This document shows, in pieces, positions 1 through 10,003 of a stretch of DNA of 64,000 nt. This stretch comes from Opeltia flavorubescens. Taxonomy: Eukaryota > Ascomycota > Lecanoromycetes > Teloschistales > Teloschistaceae. The DNA lies in contig KE546976.1 of NCBI GenBank assembly GCA_000442125.1, positions 992,001 to 1,056,000 of the forward strand, read 5' to 3'. Every line of letters begins with the position of its first letter. The stretch's first letter is position 1. A model generated the notes under the pieces. It made no database searches. It saw nothing but the letters and a program-made list of their open reading frames with translations, and had not been told where the DNA came from. Both the position numbers and the translations under genes were made by a program.

Positions 1-880
1 CATGCTTCCTTCAGTTGCATAAGAACGTCACGACAGCGGTCGTAGTAATTGATTTCAGCGTCAAGGAATGCTCCCAAATCAGTAATACTTTCAGCTTCCG
101 CCTCTTTGATCTAATTATCTCAGTAAGCTCTGCGTAACAATGATCAAGACCTGATGGTCTTACATCTTGCATCCGGCGGTAGACATCTTCATTGGTTTCC
201 TCATACTTGGCCTTTTGGATCCGAAGCTCTTCCTCGACCTGAAAATCCTCTCTTTTTGCTTTTTGCATTTTTGCGAGTGATGTGTCGTATGCTAGTCGTC
301 GATTCTCGAGCTTTTTCCGGGCGGCCTGTACAACGGTCAGAACTAACAGGATTACGGAGGGGCGGACAAACTTGGTAATCCTTCATCTGTGCCAATGATC
401 GTTCCAAAGACTCAAGCCAGCTTGATGTTGCGTTCGCGACATATGTTTCCTGGATCCGCCCAATCCGCTCGTTCGTCCGTCCCATGCCTGTTCAATCAGT
501 CAAGCGAAAAGCAGGCCGGAAAGCGAGGCATACTAATGAGGCATTGACCAAACTCCGAATCATCTTCAAAATCCTCGCCATGACGTACCATTGTCGATCC
601 GAGGTAGGACACCGGTAAAGACTTCTCCTTGTCGTCCCCTTCGTTACGTTTGGAGAGGGTCTTGACATAGGTTGTCATCGACTTCTGCAGACGTTGCATA
701 CCTGAAATATGTTAGTATGGTTATGGAAATGCTCTCTCATTTTCTGCCCGTACCCTCGTGTCTGAGGTTCATCTCTACTTCTAGTGATTTGAAATCATCG
801 GAGACGCTTGTCTTGCTTTCCCCACCCATTCGCTCGCCAGCCCATTGTTTGAATCGCCCGAGCTTCTTGTTGACATTCAT
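1..880 (-). CDS. Endophilin-type BAR-domain protein (3' part beyond window)
   Basis: Membrane-curving BAR-domain protein, expected to act at endocytic or endosomal membranes. The start is the ATG at 880 (MNVNKKLGRFKQWAGERMGG). Five exons join in phase: 754-880, 534-701, 372-487, 164-325 and 1-110; the introns have GT/AG ends, and the first has a clear tactaac branch point. The 227 residues seen form a helical BAR region: an amphipathic start, then long charged helices (RIGRIQETYVANA, ARKKLENRRLAYDTSLAKMQ) and the end helix YYDRCRDVLMQLKEA, which resembles endophilin. The remaining C-terminus lies left of the window; many relatives carry an SH3 domain there, but that cannot be seen here. The family call is confident; the exact orthologue is not. 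Confidence 0.85.
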
Positions 881-1595
881 CGTGATGGATGTTGCTCTTC
901 AACCTTTGCGTCTGTGAAAGTATCACTTAAAGAGAGTCAGGATTGATTGCTGGTAAGGTTAGAATTATCGTTAGGAAGGTGCAAAGTGGGTGAGGTTTGT
1001 AATCACTAAGGAGGCGCAAGTCCGAAAGTGCAATGAGTTATCAAAGGTCAATGGAAAGAGGCGGGAAAGATTTGGATAGTTTCGAAAGCAAAATGAAGAT
1101 GAGTAGCAGCAATAATAGTTGGTTCTTTGGACAATAGAATCTTGAGAAAATACCCGATCTAGTTAGTGGCTCACTATTATTGGCAATCGCCCCTCAACGC
1201 CAATCGCGTTCCCCGTAGGACCGCCCGTCCACCATTCACCCCTTTTACCTCACTAGGAGGGCTGTTTTCTCTCACAGCACCTCGTAGCAAAAGTAACGAT
1301 CCTGAAACGGTAGCGTATCACAATCCCAGGTTTCATGTTAGTCTAGCATTTTAACGCTCAATAATGCCAAGCTCCCAGTTTCACACCTTACTTGCTTGCC
1401 TCACTGGTTGGATTTCAGGCATCGTACCTTGAGTCACACCAAGTCCGACATTAATGTGCGTGTTCTACGATATGAGGAATTTGCGAGCGGCATCATCGTC
1501 CAACTCGGTTGCTTGTCTATCTAACTTCACGAATGTGACCTAGACGCAAGAACAATGGTAATTGCCCCTTTGCCCCTTTGAATCACCACTTGAGA
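881..1595. other. Intergenic, BAR gene promoter and uL2 3' region
   Basis: No gene supported. The right end is the 3' flank of the uL2 gene and the left end the 5' flank of the BAR gene. A 62-codon open stretch at 1166-1354 has no recognisable domain. Confidence 0.6.
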
Positions 1596-2526
1596 TCAAT
1601 CCTTCGTCTTTTGAGTACCACGTAATAGACCCGTTCTCCGCGCTGCAATGAGACCCGCTTTCTGACCTTGTGCTGCAAAACGAGATATCGTGGAGGCTTT
1701 ACCGATATGTTGATGATTACCACCACCATGAGGCTATGAAAAAGTTCAGTCAATGAGGCCATGATACTCAGAACCAGGGTCACTTACATGGTCGACTGGA
1801 TTCATGGCGACACCTCGTGTCTTTGGCCATGAGTTTCGCTTGACAGCAAACTTATGCTTTGCGCGAGATGCCTCTGCCGAATTCGTAAGCTCTCGCTACT
1901 GGTATTCATCCTCACAGAATATACGTACTTAGGAGCGGCTTGTCCGTTCGCCCACCGCCAGCAACTATGCCAATCATACCTCGTGAGTTACTCTTAACAA
2001 CTTTCTTCGCGCCACTTGGTAGCTTGACTCTTGTTTTTCCCTCATCCGGGTTGTGGCCAATGACGGTGACGTAGTTTCCAGACGTTCTACCCAAAACTCC
2101 GCGGTCTCCAACCTTCTCCTCCACGTTGGTCACGACGGTGCCTTCTGGCACAGAGCCAAGAGGTAAAACATTGCCCACGGTGAGGGTTGCGTTTTTACCA
2201 GCGTAGATGAACTGACCCGTGTACATTCCCTCATTGGCGATGAACGTTTCTGTATGAAGTTTGAATCTGTACGGGTCTCTGAACACAACCTTTGCCAACG
2301 GTGCGCCTCGGCCTGGGTCGTGGATGATTTCCTTCACAACACCACGAATATAGCCATGTCTTTCTGCAAAATCAAGCGTTCTGAACTGAGCTGGCGCTTT
2401 GTTAAGTCGAGTATGGGCCGCTACATGTCTAACATTAGTATCGGATTTCTGGCATAATTGTTATACAGTTCACGTACTGAATATGGATCCACGACCCTTC
2501 CTCTGGTTGCGGATGACTCTACCCAT
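1596..2526 (-). CDS. rpl2: 60S ribosomal protein uL2 (RPL2 / mammalian L8)
   Basis: Universal large-subunit protein near the peptidyl-transferase centre. Four exons (2478-2526, 1929-2420, 1788-1873, 1596-1733) give 254 residues, the usual eukaryotic length. Visible landmarks are [16 protein letters not shown] at the start, [45 protein letters not shown], the near-universal [18 protein letters not shown] near the C-terminus, and the RTGLLRGTQ tail. The ATG at 2526 opens the first exon directly. Upstream, a good donor (gtaagt, 2586) and an acceptor (cacag, ending 2540) suggest a further 47-nt intron in the 5' leader, common in ribosomal protein genes. All junctions keep phase. Identification is essentially certain. 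Confidence 0.97.
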
Positions 2527-2539
2527 AGTAGCCTCAATA

Positions 2540-2586
2540 CTGTGCGTGTCAGCGTACTATCTATAGCAAAGAATTGATATACTTAC
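2540..2586 (-). promoter_or_regulatory. Probable 5'-UTR intron of the uL2 gene
   Basis: A gtaagtat donor, a gctgac branch-like site and a cgcacag acceptor bound 47 nt ending 13 nt before the ATG. Leader introns are common in ribosomal protein genes. Seen in sequence; splicing itself is inferred. Confidence 0.5.
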
Positions 2587-3988
2587 CGAACAGCCTGGCA
2601 AGTGTACGAAATCAAAATATGCGAATTGACGATATTGATGAATTGGTGGTGGGTGCTTAGCGAGGCTAGGCCCAGTACAAACTAGCCTGAAGGCTTGCGC
2701 TAAAAATCGAGCCGCGAAATCCAATCTCCCAGACTCAACCTCATACGACTCGCTGCTGGACCTATTTTGTTCCTTTTCAGGCGTGCTGTCTATGCCTACA
2801 TAGAGTAACTCTGCCACTTGGACATATGATATCGTAATATTGAATTTTTTGATGTTTGATCTGAAGAGAATCGGCATTCAAGTACATCACATTTAAACCC
2901 CTACGTGCACCACAGTGACTAGTTATAGGAAACTTTTGTGGTACCCTTGTTTATCAGAATGCAGACTTCTTTGTATGCAGCAGTTGAGGGAGATTTCCTG
3001 TGCCGTTTACTGTGAGCGGCAAGCATCTACCCTTTCGAGTAACCTCCTCCAAAAGTGACTGTTCTTCTTCCTCCGTTATGCTTTTCCACCCCGATCTCTT
3101 TTTTTGGCTGAAATACCGCCTTGAAATATTTCTCTACACTGCATCAATTTCTGATTCGCTCTTGTTCGTTTTCGCTCTCTGTGAAATCGACTTCGAGCAC
3201 AACCGGCATGAGGCTTTACGGTCATACATGAATTAATTACGTGCTTAATGTATTGATCGAATTAGGATCTTTGGCCATTGTACTGCAACATCTATTTCTA
3301 GATGGTTTGACATTCGCTTTGTTTCGCCACTGCGATTATCAGTTTTTGGCTGTACCATCGAAGGGCTTTCGGAGCCACTGGACTTCTCTTGCTTTTCGCT
3401 CTCTTATCATTTGGATTTCTGAAGGAGGAACAAGAAGCTGGGAGGGTGTGAGATGTCGTGAGTTGTTTGGGGCGCAGGAAACCACTCGGGGGCTCGGTGG
3501 GCCCTCCGGTCGCAAAATCAAAAATCCGAACACATCTTCCCCAACTGTTGTCAGGCACCTTCCGGCTTAAGAGAACACCCATCAAAACATCAAACCGATC
3601 AGAGCAAACGATTTGTTACCGCCGAGCTTCAGTTATCTCCTGTGATCAGGTTATTGATCAATGGAAGAGGTGACAACGTACCGAAGGGATCTATTGGCTC
3701 TCTTGGCGATATCTGTCCGTTCCCCAGGAGCTGCCCTTATTCGGCGTCACAGAAGACCTTTGACATCTAAACATGACTTGGTGGGGGCTGTATCTTGATC
3801 ATAGGATCATCTGAAGACTCTTCCAGCCTTATGGAACATGCTTGCAAGATCATCGAGCGCAGGGGAAGCGATAGATTGGACCTAGCGGAATTTGGTTTGC
3901 GCTTGGCACCAGATTGCCGTAATTTCTTAGATAGTTTCCAATCCTGAATTTCTCAACTGTGCAAATTCTCCAAATCCATGGTCCAAAA
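2587..3988. other. Intergenic, 1.4 kb without supported gene
   Basis: Lies between the divergent uL2 and DDT/WHIM genes. It holds open stretches of 60-110 codons on both strands (for example 2557-2877 minus, 3241-3570 plus), with no domain and no coherent splicing. I see only leader and promoter sequence. Confidence 0.5.
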
Positions 3989-6020
3989 ATGTCCTCCTCA
4001 GAACTCTCTGACTTGTCATCCCCGCTGTCCACAGACGACGAAGTAGACTCGATACCACCTAAGAGTAATACGCTCGATCACTACTTCAAGAATGCCCTTC
4101 CCACGAAGTCAGCCCCTCCACCAAGGAAGAAGCGCCCAGTGTCACCGCCACATGAGTATGTCTTAGCTGACAACCCCGATATTGCTGTAAGTTCCAAACC
4201 AGATCAAGCCTAGACCATCCGTTCTGATTTTGTGACGCGTCGCTGATCGTTTCGTCGCGGACAGTTCATCTGCATGTTTCGTTCCCGATTCAACGACGCT
4301 TTTCCCAAGTCCCTACCCAACTATGGCCCTCAAGACATTGAACATGGTGTGGTTGAGTCGATACCCAGCGAGCAGGTTGAAAGACTACTATGTGCGCTTC
4401 TTGGTCTGGTATTAAATAGGAAGAAAGATATCGAGTACGTTTCTGGACCGATTCACCTGCCTTACCCTCTATACGAGTTTTCTCAGACCTGCGCCAAAGG
4501 CAAGAACCCTCAAGCTGATAATTCACAGGAGGGGTCATTACCAGCGTGCATTAGAAGAAGCTGTCCAGAGCCACACAAGCCAATGGCCTCTAAAATGGGA
4601 TGGGAAAAATCCACTGCACGGGGGAGGTAATTTCAACAACATGTCACCAGAACAACGGGTAGGCTCATATTCGATCGTCCATGAAGCTTTAACTTGCGTG
4701 CTGAGACTAATTTTATAGCTTACGCTTCTGTCGACTCTGGTTCTCTGGTCACTTGGTTCTTCCGAGGCCATTCAAGACATTATCAAAGCAATGTACAAGC
4801 GACAACGTCAGAATGACGATCGAAACCAACCACTTTCGGTGCAGCCGTGGGGCAATGATGGCGATAAGCGTAGATACTGGCTCATTGAAGGTCTCGATGA
4901 TACAGCTTTTCGACTTTACAGAGAAAGCAACCCTGCACTGAAACATGTCACATGGCGAAGTGTTGCTGGAAGCATCGAAGAGCTCAATCTGGTGGCTAGC
5001 AAGCTTGAGGAAGATGGCAGTCAAGCTTCTCGAAGGCTCCGTGATTCTGTCAAGGCTGCTATTCCACGCTTTGAAGCTGGGGAAGATGTAGGTTACCTGT
5101 ATCAAGCAAATGTCGTGATTGACGCTGACATCACTTAGAAACGAAAGCGGCGAGAATATCGCATGGCACGCAAAGCTCAGTTCACGCGGCCAGACCCAGG
5201 ATTCTCCCTTTACGAAGGTCGAACGCGTGGGAAGAGGATAAAGTATACTTTCTCGGATGAGGATGACGGCGGATCAGATGCACATTCTACAAGGCTTTCG
5301 AACAGGCAATCCGGGCTCTCAACACCTGCTGAACCAGCTCGACCGACTGTCACAGCCAGCGGCCGGCAAGTCAAATCCAGGCATGGAGGCGCATATGGAG
5401 AGATATTAGCCAACACACAGCAGGGGCAAGTACTGTCAGTTGGCGGTCTGGATGGAAATGGAGATGATGACGAAACGACTGCGCGGGGTCTGCGAGCTGG
5501 ACGGGTTACTCGCAATAGAGGACGGCGACAACGACGGCATACAGAAGACTCTGACTCATTAGGCGGCACAAATGACGAGAGCGACGTCACCAGTAGCGGC
5601 CATGAGTGGGATGGTGGCGATGACGATGAAGTTGATGAGCTTGCAGATGATGGGAACGATGATGACGAAATGGACGATGACATTTCCGAAGATGAACTGG
5701 CCAACCACAAAGATCCGCGTTTACAGCAAAGCTTGGTGGTATCTTTGAGATATCCGAAACCGGCAATCCCGGCACCATCTTTTATACCGAAAGCACCAGA
5801 GGAAGTGAGCACGATCAGTATCACAAATGGCCTCAGTGACCAAGCCCCTCCACCTGAAGCGAACCCTTTTGCAATACCTGCGAATACCGAGCCTACCGTT
5901 CCACAGCTCGCTAATGGTTTATATCATGCAACGAGCGGGGCGGGTATAGATGGTGGACCCCACGAGGCTTCTCGAATTCCACCAGCGATCCCTCCGGAAA
6001 TACTCCAGCCGACGTTATGA
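3989..6020 (+). CDS. DDT/WHIM-like chromatin-remodelling accessory protein
   Basis: Predicted 581-residue nuclear protein from five exons (3989-4186, 4265-4434, 4532-4658, 4719-5087, 5139-6020). A DDT-like helical domain starts near residue 67 (FICMFRSRFNDAFPKSLP to LLCALLGLVLN). WHIM-like segments follow: LSTLVLWSLGSSEAIQDIIK near 170 and KRRYWLIEGLDDTAFRLYRE near 210. A basic stretch (KRKRREYRMARKAQF) then leads to a long disordered tail with an acidic D/E-rich tract around residues 440-480. DDT and WHIM modules are known from ISWI-partner proteins (Itc1/ACF1, RSF1, CECR2), where they contact the ATPase and linker DNA. I infer such a role; the exact orthologue is not recognised. The ATG at 3989 has AAAA before it; an in-frame ATG at 3959 is an alternative start. 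The acceptor of exon 3 is ggag. Confidence 0.7.
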
Positions 6021-6386
6021 TTCTACCTCACGAGCAGGGGCGCAGGCTCGTTTATAGGTGGTGGTACGGAGCACCTCGCTTCATGGCCGGCAGCTCGGAA
6101 CGGGAAATTGCGTTTGACTCTTTTGCTTATGTCGAATTTCGAGAAAAACTAGAGTCGGATGCTTGTACTGAGCAAGCGGGCAAGAATCGATTTTTGGGGG
6201 CATTAGACAGTCGGATATTTCTGTTGTTGGTCAGGCCGCTTGTTGAGATACCCATGTAGATGGCCAATAATCTTAAAGCTTAATGCTTCATAAAAACTCA
6301 TATGGCATTTTCTGCTGTGGTAGTCCTGGAACCCCGGACGCTTGTGCCGAATGTGATTCGTGCTCGATGTAGGAATTCCGCGAAAA

Positions 6387-7056
6387 TCAATCATGGCCAC
6401 CCATTTGTGCTGTATAGAACTGTTTGCGAAGTCAGCACTCCGTCAGCATTTCAAGACCTGCGGCTCTTTCCACCTTCAAAAAACTACGACTCACCTCGCC
6501 CGCTTTTTTCGAAATGGCCTCTTGTGTTTCTTCCGGTATCTTCCAATGATTGACACCCCACCACCATCTTCTGACCTTGCTTCCAAGTGTTGCGCCTTGG
6601 AATTGCACGCCTCGATTCCAGTACCGCCAGCCGGATAGAAGGAGTGTCCAGAGCATCCCCTGAACCAAGGGGAGGACGACCTGCATCTCTACCTTAGCTA
6701 CACATTCACACAAGTCTTGACTGACATTGGCGTTCTTCGGCCTTGGGAAGGGGCAATACCTGATCTCTCCCAGTGATCCAAGCTATACGCCACCAGCTCT
6801 CCGCTCCCTGTAAGCTAGCCAGATAGCTTTGCTCGAATCTCATGTCAGGTAGCGGCGGAAGATTGGTCCGCCTAGGTATAGGTCTGACGGCTGACTCCGG
6901 TATACTATCCGCTTTGGAGGAAATGGAGGTTGTGGGTGACACGGGCTGCTTTGTGCTTGCTGCAGTAGAAGGATTGAGGTCGTGGGCTGGATCAGGATGG
7001 TGCTTGATGGAGGCAGATTGAATCGCCGAAGCTATGTCAACAACAGGGGCTGACAT
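6387..7056 (-). CDS. DUF1770 family protein
   Basis: Small fungus-specific protein of unknown function, about 173 residues from three exons (6760-7056, 6495-6686, 6387-6419). The N-terminus MSAPVVDIASAIQSASIKHH is followed by a Ser/Pro-rich linker. The conserved core reads RPIPRRTNLPPLPDMRFEQ, SYLASLQGAESWWRIAWIT and, after the intron, LPLVQGMLWTLLLSGWRYWNR, which looks like one membrane-associated helix. The last exon adds only ten residues. The architecture matches my memory of Pfam DUF1770; no function can be assigned. It is divergent from PGS1, with a MITE between them. Confidence 0.8.
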
Positions 7057-7232
7057 GATTGAATTCAAAGCCAGTAGGTAGAGAAGGTGCTACGTGCAGG
7101 GAGAGGTGAGAAGATAAAATGAGTTGTCGAGCAGTGGACGTCAAAGACCCACCACGCGGAGAGATTCCGCAACCCTTGAACTTTTGGTTCTGCAAAAAAT
7201 TGGTATTTGCATGAGTTTCTTCACCATACTTA

Positions 7233-7437
7233 TGGTCGCCCAGGTGTGCCAGATTGCCATAACTTTTTCACTTTTTCACTTTTTCGTTTTGACTTTTTCA
7301 TTTTGACTTTTGAACAGTTCAGGCCAAATTTATATAGCTTTACCCAGCTATAGCGCTACTAATACTGGTCAGATTCCTATAAAAAGCGTATGTACGGAAA
7401 ACGCTCGTAATACGCTTTTAAACGAGCTGCTTCATAC
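7233..7437 (+). repeat. Left terminal inverted repeat of MITE
   Basis: Pairs with 7702-7888. Shared blocks include the 5' end, the polypyrimidine run cactttttcgttttgact, aatactggtcagattccta and acgaNctNcttcata. Confidence 0.85.
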
Positions 7438-7701
7438 TAAGATTCGATAAGGTGGCGATGTATTATTCAACTGCAAAGTTTTATTAAGGGGTTAAAGAGG
7501 GGTTCTACTCGTAGAAGGGCTGAGCCCTAGCTGTTCCTAATCGGGCTTAGAGCGCTTTACCCTACTATAAAAGGCTTAAACGCCAAGCTTCTAGCTCTAA
7601 GCTAGTAGTTGTAAGCCCGTTAAGCCCGAAACGTCTACTAAGCCACCTTACACTATAAGCTTTACAGCTTAATCACACATCGTGTTCTTATTACATTCTA
7701 A

Positions 7702-7888
7702 TATGAAGTAGTTCGTTTGAAAGCGCATTACGGGCGCTTTCCGTGCATGCACTTTATATAGGAATCTGACCAGTATTGGTGGCGCTGTGGCTGGGTAAGT
7801 AGGTAAAATTTAGCTTGAGTTCTGAAGTCAAAACGAAAAAGTGAAAAAATGAAAAAGTTATGGCAATCTGGCACACCTGGGCGACCAT
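7702..7888 (-). repeat. Right terminal inverted repeat of MITE
   Basis: Reverse complement of the left arm with scattered transitions. It ends in ggcgacca followed by the TA duplication. Confidence 0.85.
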
Positions 7889-8022
7889 ACGCTAGGAAAA
7901 GCTCCGACTAAGACAATCTACATCGTAGTTTGCTCCAGGTGAGAGCTCAATATGAATAGATCTGTGCAGTGGTTTCCCTGAGTTGCTCTCCTGGTACGAA
8001 AACCATGTGATTGGCGAGTGAT

Positions 8023-9699
8023 ATGATTATCCATCGATTTCGACTTCGGACTGCTGGACTGCATTATCCCTTGCGGAGGACTGTACCAAGAGCACAATGG
8101 CGGCGTTATTCGACGGTCACACCTCCGCCCCCTTCTCAAACCACGACGACCACATCTTTCCTGGCAGGAATCACGTCTCAGCTCGATCAGAGCGTGCCCA
8201 GGATAGACATAAGAGCAGACCAGATAGAGATCTTGGAAGGACCGAAAGAATTCTACGAGACCCTTAAGAAGTTGATCCGGAGTGCGAAGCGAAGAGTATA
8301 CCTCTCAACATTGTATATCGGAAAAACAGAGCATGAGCTCGTCACCACAATCCACGAGGCGCTCACCAACGAACCAGGGCTCAAGGTCTCCATCCTCACA
8401 GATGCCCTGCGAGGCACACGAGAGGACCCAGAGCCTTCGTGTGCCTCGCTTCTCGCCTCCTTACTCGCCGACTTTCCAGACCGAGTAGATATTCGCATGT
8501 ACCATACCCCTAACTTGACCGGCCTCCGCAAACGATTCATTCCCAAACGTATCAACGAAGGCTGGGGACTACAGCATATCAAACTTTATGGCATTGACGA
8601 TGCAGTCATCCTTTCTGGCGCGAATCTCTCATCCGACTATTTCACCAATCGGCAAGATCGGTACCACGTCTTCTCTTCGAGGAGAGTAACAGATTACTTC
8701 TCTCGCATCCACCACGCTGTCTGCAGCGTCGCCTTCCTCCTCCAAATCGATCAATCGACTCCTTCCCCCTCCCACACGCTTATCTGGCCCCAGTCGAACC
8801 CTGCTCCAAGCCCACTTGCCGACCCCCAAGGTTTCATCTCGGCAGCTACATCTCTCCTCCTGCCCCTTTCCACCGCCTCCGCAACCCCGGCCTTCTCATC
8901 GACCTTGCCTGTAACCCGCGAAGTAAACCCTCAAGCATCAAAAACAATCCTCTATCCCCTTCTCTCCCAGCCTCCAAAAATCAACACCGAGCTCCCCTGC
9001 CTCCAGGCTCTTCTCTCCTCCCCGCACCTAAAATCCTACACCTTCACAGCCGGCTACTTTAACCCCCACCCCCTGATAACCTCCACCCTCCTCTCCATAT
9101 CCTCCTCCTCCTCCCAACACTCAAGTCCAGCAAAAGGAACCATTCTCACCGCCTCCCCCCACGCAAACGGTTTCTACGGCTCACCCGGCGTCTCCGGCCT
9201 GCTGCCAGCCGCTTACACCCACCTGTCCCTCCGTTTCTTACAAGCTGCCCGTCGGAAAGCCGCGGATATAAGATTGCGGGAATGGAAAAGGGGTGTCGTG
9301 GGCGAGAAGGAAGGATGGACGTATCATGCCAAGGGAGTTTGGGCTACCTTTCCTCCTGCTGCTGCTTCTTCTTCTTCATCCCCTTCTCCGCCAACCCCAT
9401 CGAATGATGGTACACAGACGGAGAACAAGGACGAAGTAAAAGCAGCAGCGGGGCCATCGGCCACGATAATCGGAAGCTCGAATTATACAAAGAGGTCTTA
9501 TGGGCTAGATCTTGAGGTCGGAGCACTGGTTGTGACAGACGATGAGGCATTGATGCGGAAGTGGAAGAGGGAGGAAGAAGGGTTGAGGGCGTGGACGAGG
9601 GAAGTCGGGGAGGAGGAGCTGAGGGGAAAGGAGAGGAGAGCGGGATGGAGGGTAAGGGTCGCGATGTGGATTGTCAAGATAGTTGGAGGGGCGTTGTGA
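8023..9699 (+). CDS. pgs1: CDP-diacylglycerol-glycerol-3-phosphate 3-phosphatidyltransferase (mitochondrial)
   Basis: Makes phosphatidylglycerophosphate, the committed step of cardiolipin synthesis in mitochondria. Single exon, 558 residues from the ATG at 8023 (no closer in-frame ATG upstream). The N-terminus is basic and Ser/Thr-rich without acids (MIIHRFRLRTAGLHYPLRR), a likely mitochondrial presequence. Phospholipase-D-superfamily motifs are present: HIKLYGIDDAVILSGANLS near residue 183 (HxK..D) and YHAKGVW near 433, followed by IIGSSNYTKRSYGLDLE. The segment RRVYLSTLYIGKTEHELV near 90 is typical of PGS1. A low-complexity insert (Ser/Pro, about 445-470) separates the second HKD lysine from its Asn/Ser partner. 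The shared promoter with DUF1770 contains the MITE, about 130 bp upstream of this start. Confidence 0.94.
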   Translation: MIIHRFRLRTAGLHYPLRRTVPRAQWRRYSTVTPPPPSQTTTTTSFLAGITSQLDQSVPRIDIRADQIEILEGPKEFYETLKKLIRSAKRRVYLSTLYIGKTEHELVTTIHEALTNEPGLKVSILTDALRGTREDPEPSCASLLASLLADFPDRVDIRMYHTPNLTGLRKRFIPKRINEGWGLQHIKLYGIDDAVILSGANLSSDYFTNRQDRYHVFSSRRVTDYFSRIHHAVCSVAFLLQIDQSTPSPSHTLIWPQSNPAPSPLADPQGFISAATSLLLPLSTASATPAFSSTLPVTREVNPQASKTILYPLLSQPPKINTELPCLQALLSSPHLKSYTFTAGYFNPHPLITSTLLSISSSSSQHSSPAKGTILTASPHANGFYGSPGVSGLLPAAYTHLSLRFLQAARRKAADIRLREWKRGVVGEKEGWTYHAKGVWATFPPAAASSSSSPSPPTPSNDGTQTENKDEVKAAAGPSATIIGSSNYTKRSYGLDLEVGALVVTDDEALMRKWKREEEGLRAWTREVGEEELRGKERRAGWRVRVAMWIVKIVGGAL

Positions 9700-10003
9700 G
9701 ATTATTTTCTGCATTTTGGGGCACGGGTGGTCTCGTGATTTGGTTGCTGTATTTGTGATACCCCTATATCAGTCGAATGTTATTGTGAGCCGGCGTTGTT
9801 GTGCATCCAGCAATGGTGTTGGGCACTAGCCAGACAGCAGTCATATCTCAGTATTGAAAATCTTCATCGTTTCGCTACGACCAATCCGGTTACGTATGTA
9901 GAGGCATGAAGTATATCAACAGGGAAAGAAAAAAAATGGAAACTATTCCAGATATCACCCATTCTCCCTCCCATTCCCATTCCCACCGGAACGCCTAAAA
10001 TGC
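9700..10003. other. Convergent 3' ends of PGS1 and SLP1
   Basis: 304 bp between two convergent stop codons; nothing but presumed 3' untranslated sequence. Confidence 0.6.

Larger units (their letters stand above)
7231..7890. mobile_element. MITE with about 200-bp terminal inverted repeats and TA target duplication
   Basis: A non-autonomous DNA element of about 656 bp (7233-7888) flanked by TA on both sides, as in the Tc1/mariner and Fot1/pogo group. The left end starts TGGTCGCCCAGGTGTGCC and the right end is its reverse complement. The inverted repeats run inward to about 7437 and 7702. The left arm is longer, partly from an extra copy of an actttttc-type unit. The centre (about 7438-7701) has no open frame and is rich in gctta/taagc words that can form small hairpins. 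Differences between the arms are almost all transitions, mostly CA versus TA (or TG versus TA), as expected from repeat-induced point mutation. Superfamily is inferred from the target duplication only. Confidence 0.85.

Noticed and set aside
2557-2877. 106-codon minus-strand frame upstream of uL2
   Set aside because: Overlaps the proposed uL2 leader intron; no domain and no conservation cue.
3241-3673. Overlapping plus- and minus-strand frames before the DDT/WHIM gene
   Set aside because: All frames are similarly open with no domain, consistent with chance.
5210-5824. 204-codon open frame opposite the DDT/WHIM gene
   Set aside because: It is the antisense of the acidic, repeat-like exon 5; Ser runs mirror the Asp/Glu codons of the real frame.
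8011-8022. Possible earlier start of PGS1 at a TTG codon
   Set aside because: Nuclear genes start at ATG; the first in-frame ATG is at 8023.
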